Shown: one piece after another, positions 19,807-29,886 of the stretch
How the letters are laid out: each line of letters begins with the position of its first letter
Numbering within the stretch: position 1 is the first letter of the stretch
NCBI RefSeq assembly: GCF_963678635.1
Contig: NC_087070.1
Location: 11,936,539-12,000,538 of the forward strand
Direction: 5' to 3'
Length of the DNA: 64,000 nucleotides
From: Symsagittifera roscoffensis
Taxonomy: Eukaryota > Xenacoelomorpha > Acoela > Convolutidae
Made by a program: the position numbers and the translations under genes
Notes under the pieces: generated by a model
Seen by the model: only the letters and a program-made list of their open reading frames with translations
The model's database searches: none
Told to the model about the DNA's origin: nothing

Positions 19807-20819
19807 CTAGCATATGCTCAGATAGTATTTTTTATGTAAGTAAACCTCTGTGTCAGTTTCTGAAAATATCACATGTACAAGTGCGTACAACTCTCTCGGA
19901 TGTAGCTTTCCCCTATTAGGACCATATACTGGTAACGAGAGAGAGGTTACTCCTCTCTCAACCAAAAAAAATCCCTAAGTCGAGTCAAGGCCAATACCAA
20001 GCTCTTTGGATCTACGTGTTGCCTATCAGTGGCCTTGGTAACCAGGAAACACAAATATTTCCCTGGTACCTGTGATGCAACAGGGGGCAGCGCTATCATC
20101 CTTCCCACACCAGGCCTCTGTTTCCATAAAAATTCGATGTTCTTATACTCTCTTTTGAAATCAGCCGCTAGTGCTGTTTTGAAGCTTACGTCCGCGGTTA
20201 TCGCTATAGCGCACGTGCGTTACGTGAGTATGAATTCGCTGTCCGTTATGACAATAATGTTTGAATAATGGTTCGGTAGATCAAAATACGATTCAAAGAT
20301 TCGTCCAAAAGGTGGTTTTTTGGCATTCTCGCCCTCTGTCTCTAGTTCTCCGGTTTCTCTTGCCGATTTCAATTTTTTTATTATCAGATTTTCGGTGTGG
20401 GTGAGTCCTACCCCCACTCCCCGGACAAAAATATCCATCGACGTCCCCGTCGATTGCCCAAAGTCTAGGAGATCGAGGATGGATTGTGGAACACGTAGAG
20501 GACCATCTGGGGCGACCCAGTTGGACTCGGTATTGTCATGACTGATGTATTTGATGCCGTCTTTATCGACGTCCTGAATCGTCAGAATCGTCGTTTTTGG
20601 ATCTGTCAGCAGATCATGCAGCCATTCGAGCACGCGCAAGTTCGTTAGTTCTTGCTCATGAGTCTGTTCCGCTTCTGGCTCGAACTCCACTTCCGGTTCT
20701 GATCGATCGTCGATCCAATCTTGATCCATATCATTCACCAAGTCGATTTCGTCGAGCACTGCCACTTCGTCCAGTCCCACTAGCGAGTCCATGACATCAC
20801 TTACAACTATCCTGTCCAA
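19807..20819 (-). pseudogene. Pol C-terminal extension with macrodomain-like module
   Basis: Follows the integrase tail after a frameshift near 20810. About 200 codons are open (20819-20220), starting with acidic sequence and including VRGVGVGL. A TAA (20222-20220) and then one extra T in a T-run near 19955 interrupt the rest, which ends at 19807. Across these lesions the layout matches macrodomains of the TARG1/Poa1p type: TCAIAIT.D.SF...ADFKREY, a G-x-G turn, YLCFLVTKAT, a Leu-rich helix (LALTRLRDFF), SLPVY.PNRG and YALVHVIF. Macrodomains bind ADP-ribose. The usual GCG(L/F)D-type loop is replaced by PNRG, so catalysis is doubtful. Element 2 has the second half intact. The domain call is by pattern only. 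Confidence 0.6.
20405..20454 (-). promoter_or_regulatory. Putative central polypurine-tract/hairpin module in pol
   Basis: Sense strand: hairpin ATCGAC-GGGGAC-GTCGAT, then TTTTTGTCCGGGGAGTGGGGGTAGG. The hairpin stem is a perfect 6 bp with a 6-nt loop. The purine-rich word is the same as at the 3' LTR border, although here it is translated (IFVRGVGVG). Present at the identical place in element 2. The role as a second plus-strand primer is inference. Confidence 0.45.
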
Positions 20820-21970
20820 AACGAAATCCTCGCCGTACGGATTGTATTTCTTCTTGTTTTTCCTCTCTTGCTCTGGCGTGTTTCCATAGTGAGAGGAAAG
20901 TCCGGCCGTATTCCTTTGTCAATTTCGATTTGTTCCGGGCAGTCCCAGTCTTCCTCGGCATAAGGTAGAGTTTCATCGTCCACCTGTACTTGTTCGGTCA
21001 ACTCGAGGTCCAGTGGTAGGTCGCAATCGTCCACCACCTCATTCCCGTCGTTTTTGTCGCGAGTACCCCTTTCATTCACTTCACAAGCAGGATCCACTAT
21101 CAAATAGTCTCCTTCTTGCATGTCCGCTGGGATGCACCAGTCCTCTGACGAGGCATTGTGTGGTTTGATATTTTTGCATTGAGCTGCTCTTCCAGTGCTC
21201 AATCGACAAAAACGACCTCCTTGGTGCACCTCTGTTATCTGAAATGGACCACGCCATTTCTTTAATAATTTCTTGGTTCCTTTTGGTGGAACCACTTCCT
21301 GGAACACCCAGACGTAGTCGCCAACTGAGTAGGCTTTCGCATCGGCTGTCCTTTTATCAAACCTCCTTTCTTGTCTAATTTGCGCCTGTTGCGTGTTCCT
21401 CCTGCATAAGTCATTGAGGTCCTGCTGTCTTCTAATAACATCCCGCACGTACGTTTGCGGTGCTGTCCTCTTCCCTTCATATTCAGGGTAGAAAAACGTC
21501 AACGGGAGCGCTTTTTCATGACCCGTTAACATCATGTGCGGACTTATTCCCGTGGTGGAATGCTCCGTGCTGTTGTAAGCACCCATCACTTGCGGCAAGT
21601 GCTTGTCCCAGTCATCCATGTAACGCGAGCAATAGACTCTCAGCATGGATACCAGTGTGCGATTTTGCCTCTCGACTAGGCCATTCGTTTGCGGGTGATA
21701 AGTGGTCGAATGGGCCTGCGCTACCTGCGACCTTTTCATTAACTCCTTCGTGAGATCACCCACGAATGCTTTGCCATTGTCCGATTGGAACGTGATTGGG
21801 CAGCCATGCCTCGCTATCCACACATTTATCAAATAATCGCATGTTTTTTCCGCCAATGCTGTCATGCAGGGTGCTGCTTCCGCATACTTCGTAAAATGGT
21901 CGATCATTACCAGCACCTGATTATAGCCCGTTGCTGTCATGCAGATTTTCTGATGATCAATTTGCACCAC
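20807..21970 (-). CDS. pol: Integrase catalytic core and C-terminal domain (pol part 3)
   Basis: Inserts the cDNA into host DNA. The rve core holds the DDE triad: Asp in QIDH at the start, Asp in FQSDNG, Glu in NGLVERQNR about 35 residues later. The conserved TTYHPQTNG precedes the Glu. After the core comes a basic segment and a GPY/F-type motif (KKWRGPFQITEV), then acidic linker. No chromodomain is seen. The start is not a real initiation codon (GTG); the frame is entered from the upstream zinc-binding part by a shift caused by a local 14-19 bp duplication near 21990-22015 (two copies of TTCCCCCTAC). A second shift near 20810 separates the tail. All catalytic residues are intact. Confidence 0.88.
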   Translation of the reverse strand: MVQIDHQKICMTATGYNQVLVMIDHFTKYAEAAPCMTALAEKTCDYLINVWIARHGCPITFQSDNGKAFVGDLTKELMKRSQVAQAHSTTYHPQTNGLVERQNRTLVSMLRVYCSRYMDDWDKHLPQVMGAYNSTEHSTTGISPHMMLTGHEKALPLTFFYPEYEGKRTAPQTYVRDVIRRQQDLNDLCRRNTQQAQIRQERRFDKRTADAKAYSVGDYVWVFQEVVPPKGTKKLLKKWRGPFQITEVHQGGRFCRLSTGRAAQCKNIKPHNASSEDWCIPADMQEGDYLIVDPACEVNERGTRDKNDGNEVVDDCDLPLDLELTEQVQVDDETLPYAEEDWDCPEQIEIDKGIRPDFPLTMETRQSKRGKTRRNTIRTARISFWTG

Positions 21971-23909
21971 TTCGTTGAAACCTGACGTAGGGGGAACTTA
22001 TTGACTGTAGGGGGAACCTTAGTTTCCTGGGATACTTCGCCAGCTGACATGACAAGCATGCGGCAATCCACTTCTCACAAGCCTTCTTCAATCCCGGCCA
22101 TTCGAATCGTTTCTGTATCCTGTTATACACTTTGTCCACGCCTTGATGGCCCACCTGATCATGTGAGCGAAAGAACAATTCGGTCTGGTACAACTGTGGT
22201 AACACTATTGAATTGTATTTATAAAGGACCTTGTCCTCCTCTTTACGTTTGCAGGCGACGATTCCGTCCTTGTTCAGGTACAACAAGTCGCTTCTCTTCA
22301 GATAGAATTGCTTCAAGATCTTGTAGCTATCTTCTTCCAAGTCTCCCTTGTCAGGTGCTCCATTCTCGATCCATCTCTTCAGACTGCTTGTCATTCTATC
22401 ATTCCTTTGAGCCCTTAGAAGATCGTACAGCCTGTACCTGGCTTTCAAATACGTCTTTACCACGTTCATTTGTCCACTCATTATCTCCGGAGCATGAGCA
22501 TCGTCCATCAACTTGACACACCATATCTTTTTCAAAGGCGTCGCTTCCTGCACAGATGGTTCCAGATTGGTACGGACGACCGTACCATGTGGCAGCAATC
22601 TGGTTGGGCGTTTCGAAACTGCTATCAGCTCGAGCTCGTCTGCCGCATTATCTACCACAGTGCCCTGTTCATCCGAGGTGTATCTGTCCCTGTCTGGATC
22701 CTGATGCGTTTCTCGGTCCAGCCCGCGCTGCTTCCAGTCTACCAATAAGGACTGGATTGCGATCTCTGACATATCGGAATTGGAAGTTGTTTCAGATGTG
22801 TTGTCCCAGGACTGGGGCCCCGAGTCAACACTTGAGTTGACTGATTCCCCAACATCAAATTCCAAGTTGTCTGAGATGTTTCTCGACTCCTCGGACAAAA
22901 CTCTGTCCATTGGTCGCTTTGAACCCGACTCCCCGGACAAAATTCTGCCCCTAGGTAGTCTCGTCAACCTCTCCCCGGACAAGTCGTCCTGCACGGGCTC
23001 AAAGGTGTCTGACTCCTCAGACAAGTCGTCATTGACTGGCTCGAATGTATCAGACTCCCCGGACATTGTCTCGTCCCCGGACGAACAATCTGGGCTCGGC
23101 TCGTATTCTTCTTTCGCATCCGTGAAATGCACTCTCCTCGCGAAGCTAGATTTCGACTTGATACTGACTTCCTCAGTGGCTTGGGTCTGATTCAGTGTTC
23201 CATATTCAGTGAACGAAGTTCTCAACAAGACCTCCTTCGGCATCGAGCTCACCAGTTGGTTGACTATCGACCTGCAATCCCGTTCAACACCTCGGCTGCG
23301 AATGGACACTGGCCTCTCCATCCACTCACGATCATGCCTATCCACTTCCCTGTCCAACAAGTCACGGAGCTTCTCCATGACGTCGGGCGCCACGTTCACC
23401 GTCCTGTTCAATAGAGCCATGCTGTTTATACCCAGCCTGGTAAGTTCTTGCTGTACCAAATTGGATCGGACTAGCAGATCCAACGGAACGGGCTCGCCTC
23501 TGGCTAAAAGCTTTATCTCCGCGGCCGTTTCCACTGGAAGGTCAGGGAGTCCGGGTATAGGATGCCCTGACTTGTCTAACCACCTAGTAAGTGGTAGTTT
23601 GTCGTAGGTTTCCTTGTCCAGAAATGAAAACCCCTCTTTGATTTCTGATTGGTTAGCCTGTTTCTCCTCGAGGCGCTCATAAAATTCTGTCTTTTTACTG
23701 AGGCTATCTGCGTTCTGGTGCTTGTCACGGGTACGATGCTCTATGATCAAGTGGTATCCATCCAGGCGCACGATCCAACGACCAATATAACTTTGGTCCA
23801 TCGAATAGGTTTTCAGCCAGGCAAGGGCACGATTATCCACACGTAACTTGAAGGGAGCACTCCCCAAGTAGGCCCTGAATTTTTCCACGAAAGTGATCAC
23901 CGCAAACAT
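21957..23909 (-). CDS. pol: RNase H end, LSGES linker and integrase zinc-binding domain (pol part 2)
   Basis: In the same frame as the PR-RT part, separated by one in-frame TAA (23930-23928), so originally one ORF. The first about 70 residues finish the Ty3-type RNase H: AEMFAV-type Glu region at the border, RVDNRALAWL, and DKHQNADSLS. A long linker follows that repeats LSGES/SEES units about six times. Integrase HHCC zinc-binding motif then appears (HDQVGHQG...CLSCQ) before the frame shifts at about 21990. The linker repeats are encoded by a recurring DNA word (GTCCGGGGAG) that also appears at the polypurine-type modules. Element 2 has the same order. Confidence 0.85.
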   Translation of the reverse strand: MFAVITFVEKFRAYLGSAPFKLRVDNRALAWLKTYSMDQSYIGRWIVRLDGYHLIIEHRTRDKHQNADSLSKKTEFYERLEEKQANQSEIKEGFSFLDKETYDKLPLTRWLDKSGHPIPGLPDLPVETAAEIKLLARGEPVPLDLLVRSNLVQQELTRLGINSMALLNRTVNVAPDVMEKLRDLLDREVDRHDREWMERPVSIRSRGVERDCRSIVNQLVSSMPKEVLLRTSFTEYGTLNQTQATEEVSIKSKSSFARRVHFTDAKEEYEPSPDCSSGDETMSGESDTFEPVNDDLSEESDTFEPVQDDLSGERLTRLPRGRILSGESGSKRPMDRVLSEESRNISDNLEFDVGESVNSSVDSGPQSWDNTSETTSNSDMSEIAIQSLLVDWKQRGLDRETHQDPDRDRYTSDEQGTVVDNAADELELIAVSKRPTRLLPHGTVVRTNLEPSVQEATPLKKIWCVKLMDDAHAPEIMSGQMNVVKTYLKARYRLYDLLRAQRNDRMTSSLKRWIENGAPDKGDLEEDSYKILKQFYLKRSDLLYLNKDGIVACKRKEEDKVLYKYNSIVLPQLYQTELFFRSHDQVGHQGVDKVYNRIQKRFEWPGLKKACEKWIAACLSCQLAKYPRKLRFPLQSISSPYVRFQRSGAN

Positions 23910-23927
23910 CTCCGCTTTTGGTGCGCC

Positions 23928-26549
23928 TTACTTCATTTCAGTATCACTCAGGACTTTACTCCCGTAGGCTATCGGACAAAGAACCGTTCTCCCGTTCCAC
24001 TCCTGCTCCTGGTGAAGTATGCCCGATATCGCAATCACTGATGCATCCGTGTCCAGCACGAACATCCCCTTCTCTGTTGGCATGCCGAGGACCGGTGCCT
24101 CGCAAAGTTCACGTTTGATGTTTTCAAATGAAACTTGTGCCTCATCAGTCCAAGTGAACTTTTTGCCCTTGTTTCTCATCAACCGCTGCATGGGGTATAT
24201 TTTGTCAGCATACCCCTTGATGAACTCTCGATAATAATTAGCGAATCCCAAAAAACTCATCAGCTGTGTATCTGTTTCAGGCGCCTTCCAGGTCAGCACC
24301 GCTTCAACCGCTTCAGGATCTGGTCTCACTCCATGTTTGTCCACCAGGCGGCCCAGATACTTTATGGAATCTCTGAGGATTTCACACTTAGAGGGTTTAC
24401 ATTTCAGACCCGCCTGCTTCATGCAAGAAAACACCTCCTCCAACCTCTCTACGTGGTCTTCTAAGGTTGGCGTTGCTATCACGACATCATCAACATAACA
24501 CATGATGAGATTCCCGTATTTCTTAGTGACGCTCGTGAGTGCCTGGGCCATCAGTCGCTGGAATGTGGCCGTCGCGTTGCACAATCCGAACGGCATCCTC
24601 TTCCACTGGAACAATCCCAGCTCGCACGCGAAGCCTGTTTTCTCTCGATCTTGCTTTCTGAGTGGCACTTGCCAGAACGCAGAGCCCAAATCTAACGTCG
24701 TGAAGAACTTCGCGTCTCCCAGCTTGGATAGGCTCTCATCGATGCGGGGAATCGGGTATGCGTCCTTTATAGTCACTGCGTTCAGACAACGGAAGTCACA
24801 ACAAAATCTGAGTTGTCCCCCTTTCTTTTTCGCCATGACCACGCCACAAGCCCGCGGGGACTTTGACGGCTCGATCATGTCGTACTCCATCAACATCTCG
24901 ATTTCCTTCCTACACGCTTCTGACTTGTGAGGGGTCATCCTTCTCGCCCCTTCCCTATGAGGTACCGAGCCCTCTTCTATCTCAATCTCGTGTTCTACAA
25001 AATTACAGCAACCTATGTCGGCCTTATGTTTCGAAAAAACGTCTGCGTTCCGACTTAGCACCGCTCTGAGCGAATCTAGTTCCTTGTCTGATATTCTACC
25101 CTTCAAATGTTCTATCTCAGGTAGGACCGGCTTATTCGCTAACTCTGTTTCTGTCGGCCTATCAGGAAAGTTGGAACAACTAGACAGCCCATCATCTGTT
25201 TCCGACTTCATTGAAAACAATTTCCTAGAAGATTTCAATTCCTTCACTCTCCTCATTATACATTCTTGGTTCGCATGCAATGGACATTTAGTTACATCAA
25301 ACTTTTTCAAGTTCTCCACACTCTGAAAGTCTGTGTTCAGAGGCAAAGCATAGCCAAGTTTCTTTCCCCTCTGTATTGTCACTGTTGTTGCTTCTGTGTT
25401 CAATAACACACTCACACACAGTCCGCTCTGAGTGAGTGAGAAGCTTCTTCCTAAAATAGCCGAGCTTTTACTGTTTGGATTTGGTACCAGACACACCTGT
25501 CTGTCATTGCTGAGTTCATTCAAGTTCCTCATCCTAAACGTCGCTACTACGGCTTGGTTTGGTTTTAATCTAACTTTTCGATCCAGAAAAATCGGCACCT
25601 TGGCCTGGTTAATTAAGATCTTATTAAGGGGTCTCTTTTCATACTTTCTCTCAGGATCCTTGATCCTAATCAACCCGTCATTGAGATCGATCGTGACGTC
25701 AAAGTTGCGCACAAAATCCCTTCCTAAGATGAATTGATCGGATTCGTCCAAATTCTCCACTACTAGGAAGCTCATCCAAAGATGTCTTCCTCCGAGCTGC
25801 AGTGAAATGATCGGGGTTCGTCCAGTCACATAGATCGCTCCCTGATTGGCAGCTGCCAACCTGATGTTTGTCGGTATGAGATCCGACCTTTCGAAACCCA
25901 TGTCGGTCCAAGTTTTGACTGGCATGGCACTAACCACTGCTCCCGTGTCTAGCAGTCCCTTTACTGAAAGTTGCCTGCCTTGCACGTCCAGCGCGTGTGC
26001 AGCCAGATCGGCCTCGCAACCTATATGCACTGCATCTTGTTCGAGCATCGCGTTGTGTCCGATTCGTCTAACCTTCAGCTCCTCTTGACCAATGTATATC
26101 CGGCCAATCTGATCGTTCGCATCAGTTATGTGAGCTTTCGTGTAGATATTGATGCCATCCACATTCATTAGGATCGGGTAAGGGCCATGGACATCGATAT
26201 AATGTCCATCCACTTTCATCAGCCTCGGACCTCCCGTTGTGAGCAGCGCTCGCACTGCTCTGGAGTCCAGTTTGGGATCTTTCTCCTTCAGGTAGTCGGC
26301 ATAGATGTCCAGGTGGACTAATGTAATCTCTGATGGTTCACTCAAGTTCTTGACCACCTGGTGCCCTGCGACTGAGATAATGGACATTATTTTTGTCCCC
26401 TCTTTCGTCATGCCGAAAGTTTTACCAGATATAACGTTCAGTTTTAGTCCTTGTTTCCTGGGTTCCTCTTTGTCTTCTACTTTCGTCGTTTTACCCAGAA
26501 TATAAAACTTTCCCGAAGATCTGTGCTCTCCAGCTCCGACCTTACCCAT
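23928..26549 (-). CDS. pol: Protease and reverse transcriptase (pol part 1)
   Basis: 873 codons. An aspartic protease active site LLDTGAVVSAMP lies at about residue 200, with ILGRDF closing the fold at about 275. Reverse transcriptase spans about 530-780: FCCDFRCLNAVT, TLDLGSAFWQ (catalytic Asp), MPFGLCNA, and YVDD at about 683. A tether and RNase H start follow (LDTDAS at about 845). It ends at a TAA inside RNase H where related proteins continue, so the stop is a lesion. It overlaps the end of gag by 73 bp in the -1 frame. Its first ATG (26549) is a possible start, but gag-pol normally uses frameshifting. No classical X-XXY-YYZ slippery heptamer is visible in the overlap; an A-AAA-C and a T-TTT-A run are present. 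Confidence 0.93.
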   Translation of the reverse strand: MGKVGAGEHRSSGKFYILGKTTKVEDKEEPRKQGLKLNVISGKTFGMTKEGTKIMSIISVAGHQVVKNLSEPSEITLVHLDIYADYLKEKDPKLDSRAVRALLTTGGPRLMKVDGHYIDVHGPYPILMNVDGINIYTKAHITDANDQIGRIYIGQEELKVRRIGHNAMLEQDAVHIGCEADLAAHALDVQGRQLSVKGLLDTGAVVSAMPVKTWTDMGFERSDLIPTNIRLAAANQGAIYVTGRTPIISLQLGGRHLWMSFLVVENLDESDQFILGRDFVRNFDVTIDLNDGLIRIKDPERKYEKRPLNKILINQAKVPIFLDRKVRLKPNQAVVATFRMRNLNELSNDRQVCLVPNPNSKSSAILGRSFSLTQSGLCVSVLLNTEATTVTIQRGKKLGYALPLNTDFQSVENLKKFDVTKCPLHANQECIMRRVKELKSSRKLFSMKSETDDGLSSCSNFPDRPTETELANKPVLPEIEHLKGRISDKELDSLRAVLSRNADVFSKHKADIGCCNFVEHEIEIEEGSVPHREGARRMTPHKSEACRKEIEMLMEYDMIEPSKSPRACGVVMAKKKGGQLRFCCDFRCLNAVTIKDAYPIPRIDESLSKLGDAKFFTTLDLGSAFWQVPLRKQDREKTGFACELGLFQWKRMPFGLCNATATFQRLMAQALTSVTKKYGNLIMCYVDDVVIATPTLEDHVERLEEVFSCMKQAGLKCKPSKCEILRDSIKYLGRLVDKHGVRPDPEAVEAVLTWKAPETDTQLMSFLGFANYYREFIKGYADKIYPMQRLMRNKGKKFTWTDEAQVSFENIKRELCEAPVLGMPTEKGMFVLDTDASVIAISGILHQEQEWNGRTVLCPIAYGSKVLSDTEMK

Positions 26550-29254
26550 TGCTCCACTTCTTTCGTGGCTAGGTCCTGTTTGGCATTCTGCAGCGCTGAC
26601 CTTGCCGCCAGGCCGTAATCCACCTTGAGTGGGCTAGACGACTCTGCCTCGGGGTTCGAGGCTACCACCTCGTCAGGCAGTTTCTTTACCTTTTTGGTCG
26701 TGAAGGTGCTCGGTGTCGTCTCCTTCCTCCGAGATTCAGCCTCGTTCATCAGACGTGCTCGACTGGCCTTGACACCCGAAAGCGCCTCTTCGTGGCGGGG
26801 ATGTTTCGCGTCCGCTACTGCATCCCAAAACTGAGTACAATCCGACTTGAAGTGTCCCTCCAAATTACAGAAGAAACACCTCGGACCATATTTCATGATG
26901 AGCCCTCTGACGTACTCTTCATGATCCTCGTCGGTCGCGTCGGCGTCCTCGAGAAAGTAGCCTATCGCCTTCATGTTCTGTTTGTATGCAGAACACGCGG
27001 ATACGTGATGGTCCATCGAACCACAGTTCGCACACGACCTCCTATTATCCATGTCATCGCGAGGTTTGTACCAACTGGAATTCGCACCGGTGTTTGTCCC
27101 GCTATATTTGCCATAATTGCTGTAACGGTTTTGCGCCCTCGGTTTTATGAGTAAATACTCGCGTGACTTCATACGCAAATCGTCGGGCGTGGGTACGTGG
27201 TCAAGTGACAGGGTGAAGTGTGTGGCCAACATCGTCTTCAACTCCTCACTCCTTTCTCCGTCCATGAACTTCGAAGCAATCGCCAAGTTTCGCTCGGACA
27301 TTTTTTCATCTGAGTTGCTTCTCCTCCTAAGCAATTCAAGGTCGTCCAAAAATTTATCTATGGATTCGTCATCTCTTTGACGCCTCTTTTCGAACTTCAC
27401 CATAGCCTGGTGCCCCTGTACTCCAGAGCCGAAACGATTCAGCAGGATGTCGAATATCTTGCGAGCGCTGTCTCTCTCATTGGCTCTTTTCGCCATTACA
27501 CAACTTAGTGCAGTACCATCCAGGTTGCTCGTTAGCGCGCTGCACTCTTGTTTCTTGGAGAGATTCTCTTCCTCAAAGTGTAACTTCATCACCTCTATCC
27601 AAGTATCAATGCAGCCGTCTGTCTCGTCTTTATATGACTTCGGCTTTTTCAGTGTCCTTCTTGACCTCTCTCCTCTCTCGGTGGACTTCGAGAGCTTGGT
27701 GATGAATGTTTCGAGAGATCTGTTCAGGGGCTCAAACATCGAGGCATACATCGTTGTGTCCTGTGAGACTGTAGTCAGATCTGGTACTGAACTGACTTGT
27801 GGCACAGTTGGCAACCTTGTCTCCGGGGTGGCATCTGCCTCCGGCGGGACTGGATTCGTCCAGCCAGGCCTCGACGGGGCTGCCCTTGGCCGCTCCTTGT
27901 TTCTAGGTTCGTAGTTCGTTCTCGAGCCTTGCTGGGCTCTGGCATTGCTGCCCGTACCATCTCCATCATTCGCATGGCGTGAGCGCTCCCTTGGGTTGGA
28001 ACGCTCCTGCCAATTGCTCCCATTCAAGATCGCGTCAAGCTTCCGCATCATTAAGTCAGACTTTGCATCTAACCTTTTCTCCAGGCTAGTCATCGTGTGG
28101 GCGTAGGTACTATCATGTTCGTTCAACAATCGTTCGATCTCCCTGGTCATCCTAGCCTCTCTTTCGTATGACTCCTTGTTTGCCTGTGCCAGGCTCTCCG
28201 CCAGGCATTGATCGGTGTTGCGAATCAACTGAGCCTGATCAACCCTCGCCTGCGACTTCACGTGCGTTAGTTCGTCTCTCAGATTCTCTTGGCCTTTGTG
28301 AGCTCTCTCATCAACCTGATCTATTCTTTTAGTCATGTCCCGTCTCAGTTCATCTAGACCATTCATTACGCCAGCGAACATGTCACTTATGTCGCCAGTG
28401 GCCCCAAATGACGGGGTTAGTCCCAGAGAAGATGACGTCAACTGCGGCTGCAGCCTGGTGCTTGATGACGCACCGCCTTTTTGCTTGCTCATCGACGTCA
28501 TTAATCTGTCGAAGGTTGATGACGCTCCCATCGTTATCCCATCTGACATGGGCCTGGTCGGCGAGGCTGACGACGCCTTCCTGCTCATATCGTTCCTTGG
28601 GCACGGTGTGAAGTTCACATCCGGATGGGCTATCTCCGGGTAGTCATAACTGGAAGTTAAACCTACAGTTGGTAGTGACGCCATGCGCTCGTCGTACAAA
28701 GACTTCCAACTCTTCTTGGCCTTCGAACCCGGTTGTTCTTCACTCGGGCTTATACTCGACATCATCGCGTTGTTGCTCTGCTTGGCCAGAGATGAGTGGG
28801 TACTAGCCGAATGTGAATATTCTCCCCTCCATCTATGACTCTTGGTCTCCGATTTGGACATTCCCTTGAATAACACTTCCTCTCGCGGCTCGACCTCGGA
28901 ACGCTCCGAGGTCTCCTCCGTCCTCTCGACTTCCTCCCGCTCGAGGTCCTCGCTCGGCTCAAAGTCAGGTCGAATGAGCGTCTGTTCTCCCTCGTCAAAG
29001 GGGTCCACAAGCGTTTCGCTCGCGGTTCCCGCTTCGGCGCTCCGCCTTTGATCGCCATCGAGGTTTTTCCCGCTCCTTAATCTCATTTCGCTCACTGAAA
29101 GATCAGGTTGACCTTTAGTCGATTCGGTTTCGGCAAACACGTCGGAGGCGCTGCTAAACGAGGACTGGCTACGCCTAGTTTTAAATTTTCGCGTGCTGCC
29201 CTTGCTCAGCCTGGGAATCTTTGTAGTCGATCCTAACGAGTCCCTGCGCTGCAT
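26477..29254 (-). CDS. gag: Gag polyprotein
   Basis: 925 codons from a true ATG. It forms the particle core and binds the genomic RNA. The N-terminal half is Ser/Arg/Glu-rich and low-complexity, followed by a predicted coiled coil (about 310-420; RIDQVDERAHKGQENLRDEL). A retrotransposon capsid-type domain lies at about 545-715 (WIEVMKLHF...LLNRF...KFEKRRQRDDESIDKFL). Two nucleocapsid zinc knuckles, both exact CX2CX4HX4C, lie at about 741 (CANCGSMDHHVSAC) and 791 (CFFCNLEGHFKSDC). Gag of this length is unusually long. The N-terminus is related to the gag fragments inside the tandem array at 35291-44295. No internal lesion is seen. Confidence 0.92.
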   Translation of the reverse strand: MQRRDSLGSTTKIPRLSKGSTRKFKTRRSQSSFSSASDVFAETESTKGQPDLSVSEMRLRSGKNLDGDQRRSAEAGTASETLVDPFDEGEQTLIRPDFEPSEDLEREEVERTEETSERSEVEPREEVLFKGMSKSETKSHRWRGEYSHSASTHSSLAKQSNNAMMSSISPSEEQPGSKAKKSWKSLYDERMASLPTVGLTSSYDYPEIAHPDVNFTPCPRNDMSRKASSASPTRPMSDGITMGASSTFDRLMTSMSKQKGGASSSTRLQPQLTSSSLGLTPSFGATGDISDMFAGVMNGLDELRRDMTKRIDQVDERAHKGQENLRDELTHVKSQARVDQAQLIRNTDQCLAESLAQANKESYEREARMTREIERLLNEHDSTYAHTMTSLEKRLDAKSDLMMRKLDAILNGSNWQERSNPRERSRHANDGDGTGSNARAQQGSRTNYEPRNKERPRAAPSRPGWTNPVPPEADATPETRLPTVPQVSSVPDLTTVSQDTTMYASMFEPLNRSLETFITKLSKSTERGERSRRTLKKPKSYKDETDGCIDTWIEVMKLHFEEENLSKKQECSALTSNLDGTALSCVMAKRANERDSARKIFDILLNRFGSGVQGHQAMVKFEKRRQRDDESIDKFLDDLELLRRRSNSDEKMSERNLAIASKFMDGERSEELKTMLATHFTLSLDHVPTPDDLRMKSREYLLIKPRAQNRYSNYGKYSGTNTGANSSWYKPRDDMDNRRSCANCGSMDHHVSACSAYKQNMKAIGYFLEDADATDEDHEEYVRGLIMKYGPRCFFCNLEGHFKSDCTQFWDAVADAKHPRHEEALSGVKASRARLMNEAESRRKETTPSTFTTKKVKKLPDEVVASNPEAESSSPLKVDYGLAARSALQNAKQDLATKEVEQWVRSELESTDLRESFIFWVKRRK

Positions 29255-29886
29255 GCCTTGTTACAAAAAAAACCATATTCGTATGTCGAAAAGTCAGTAT
29301 CAATCTCTTAGGTTTCTCAATGACAATCTTAGTGACTCAGCTAGAGTTACACACACAGGGCCTGCTCAGTATTGATATAATGCTAACTCAACCCTGTCGT
29401 ATAGTATAACAGTATCACAAAATTTTCACAAGATATAATCAACATACAAAACACAATAGATAATCAGATAAGAATATCCTACAGGTGACAGCGACCTTTC
29501 GTCAGTATCAATTTACCGCCACACTCTTATCAAGTCACTGCTTTGTTAAAATCAAACAATCTTTTGTAAAAAGCAGTGATGATTCAGGAATAGATAAATA
29601 AAACTTAGTCTTAAAGAAAAAGACTTCCCTCGATCGGAAAACTCCAAAAGAACGAAGCCCAGGACACAGTCTTCTCAAGTGAGTGTGTGTTTGCCTAATA
29701 CACCCACCGAAATCTTCTTTTAGGTGTACTGCGATTGCCCAAGCTGTCCTACTAAGTAGCTCAAGGCAACCTCTGATCGAAAAACTTCTAAAGTCTATGA
29801 AAAAGCTCCCCCACACCCGGAACGCTCCAAGTGCACGAGATCAGGGAACAACTTGTTTTCTTAAGTGAGTGTGTATCTGTCTTCGT

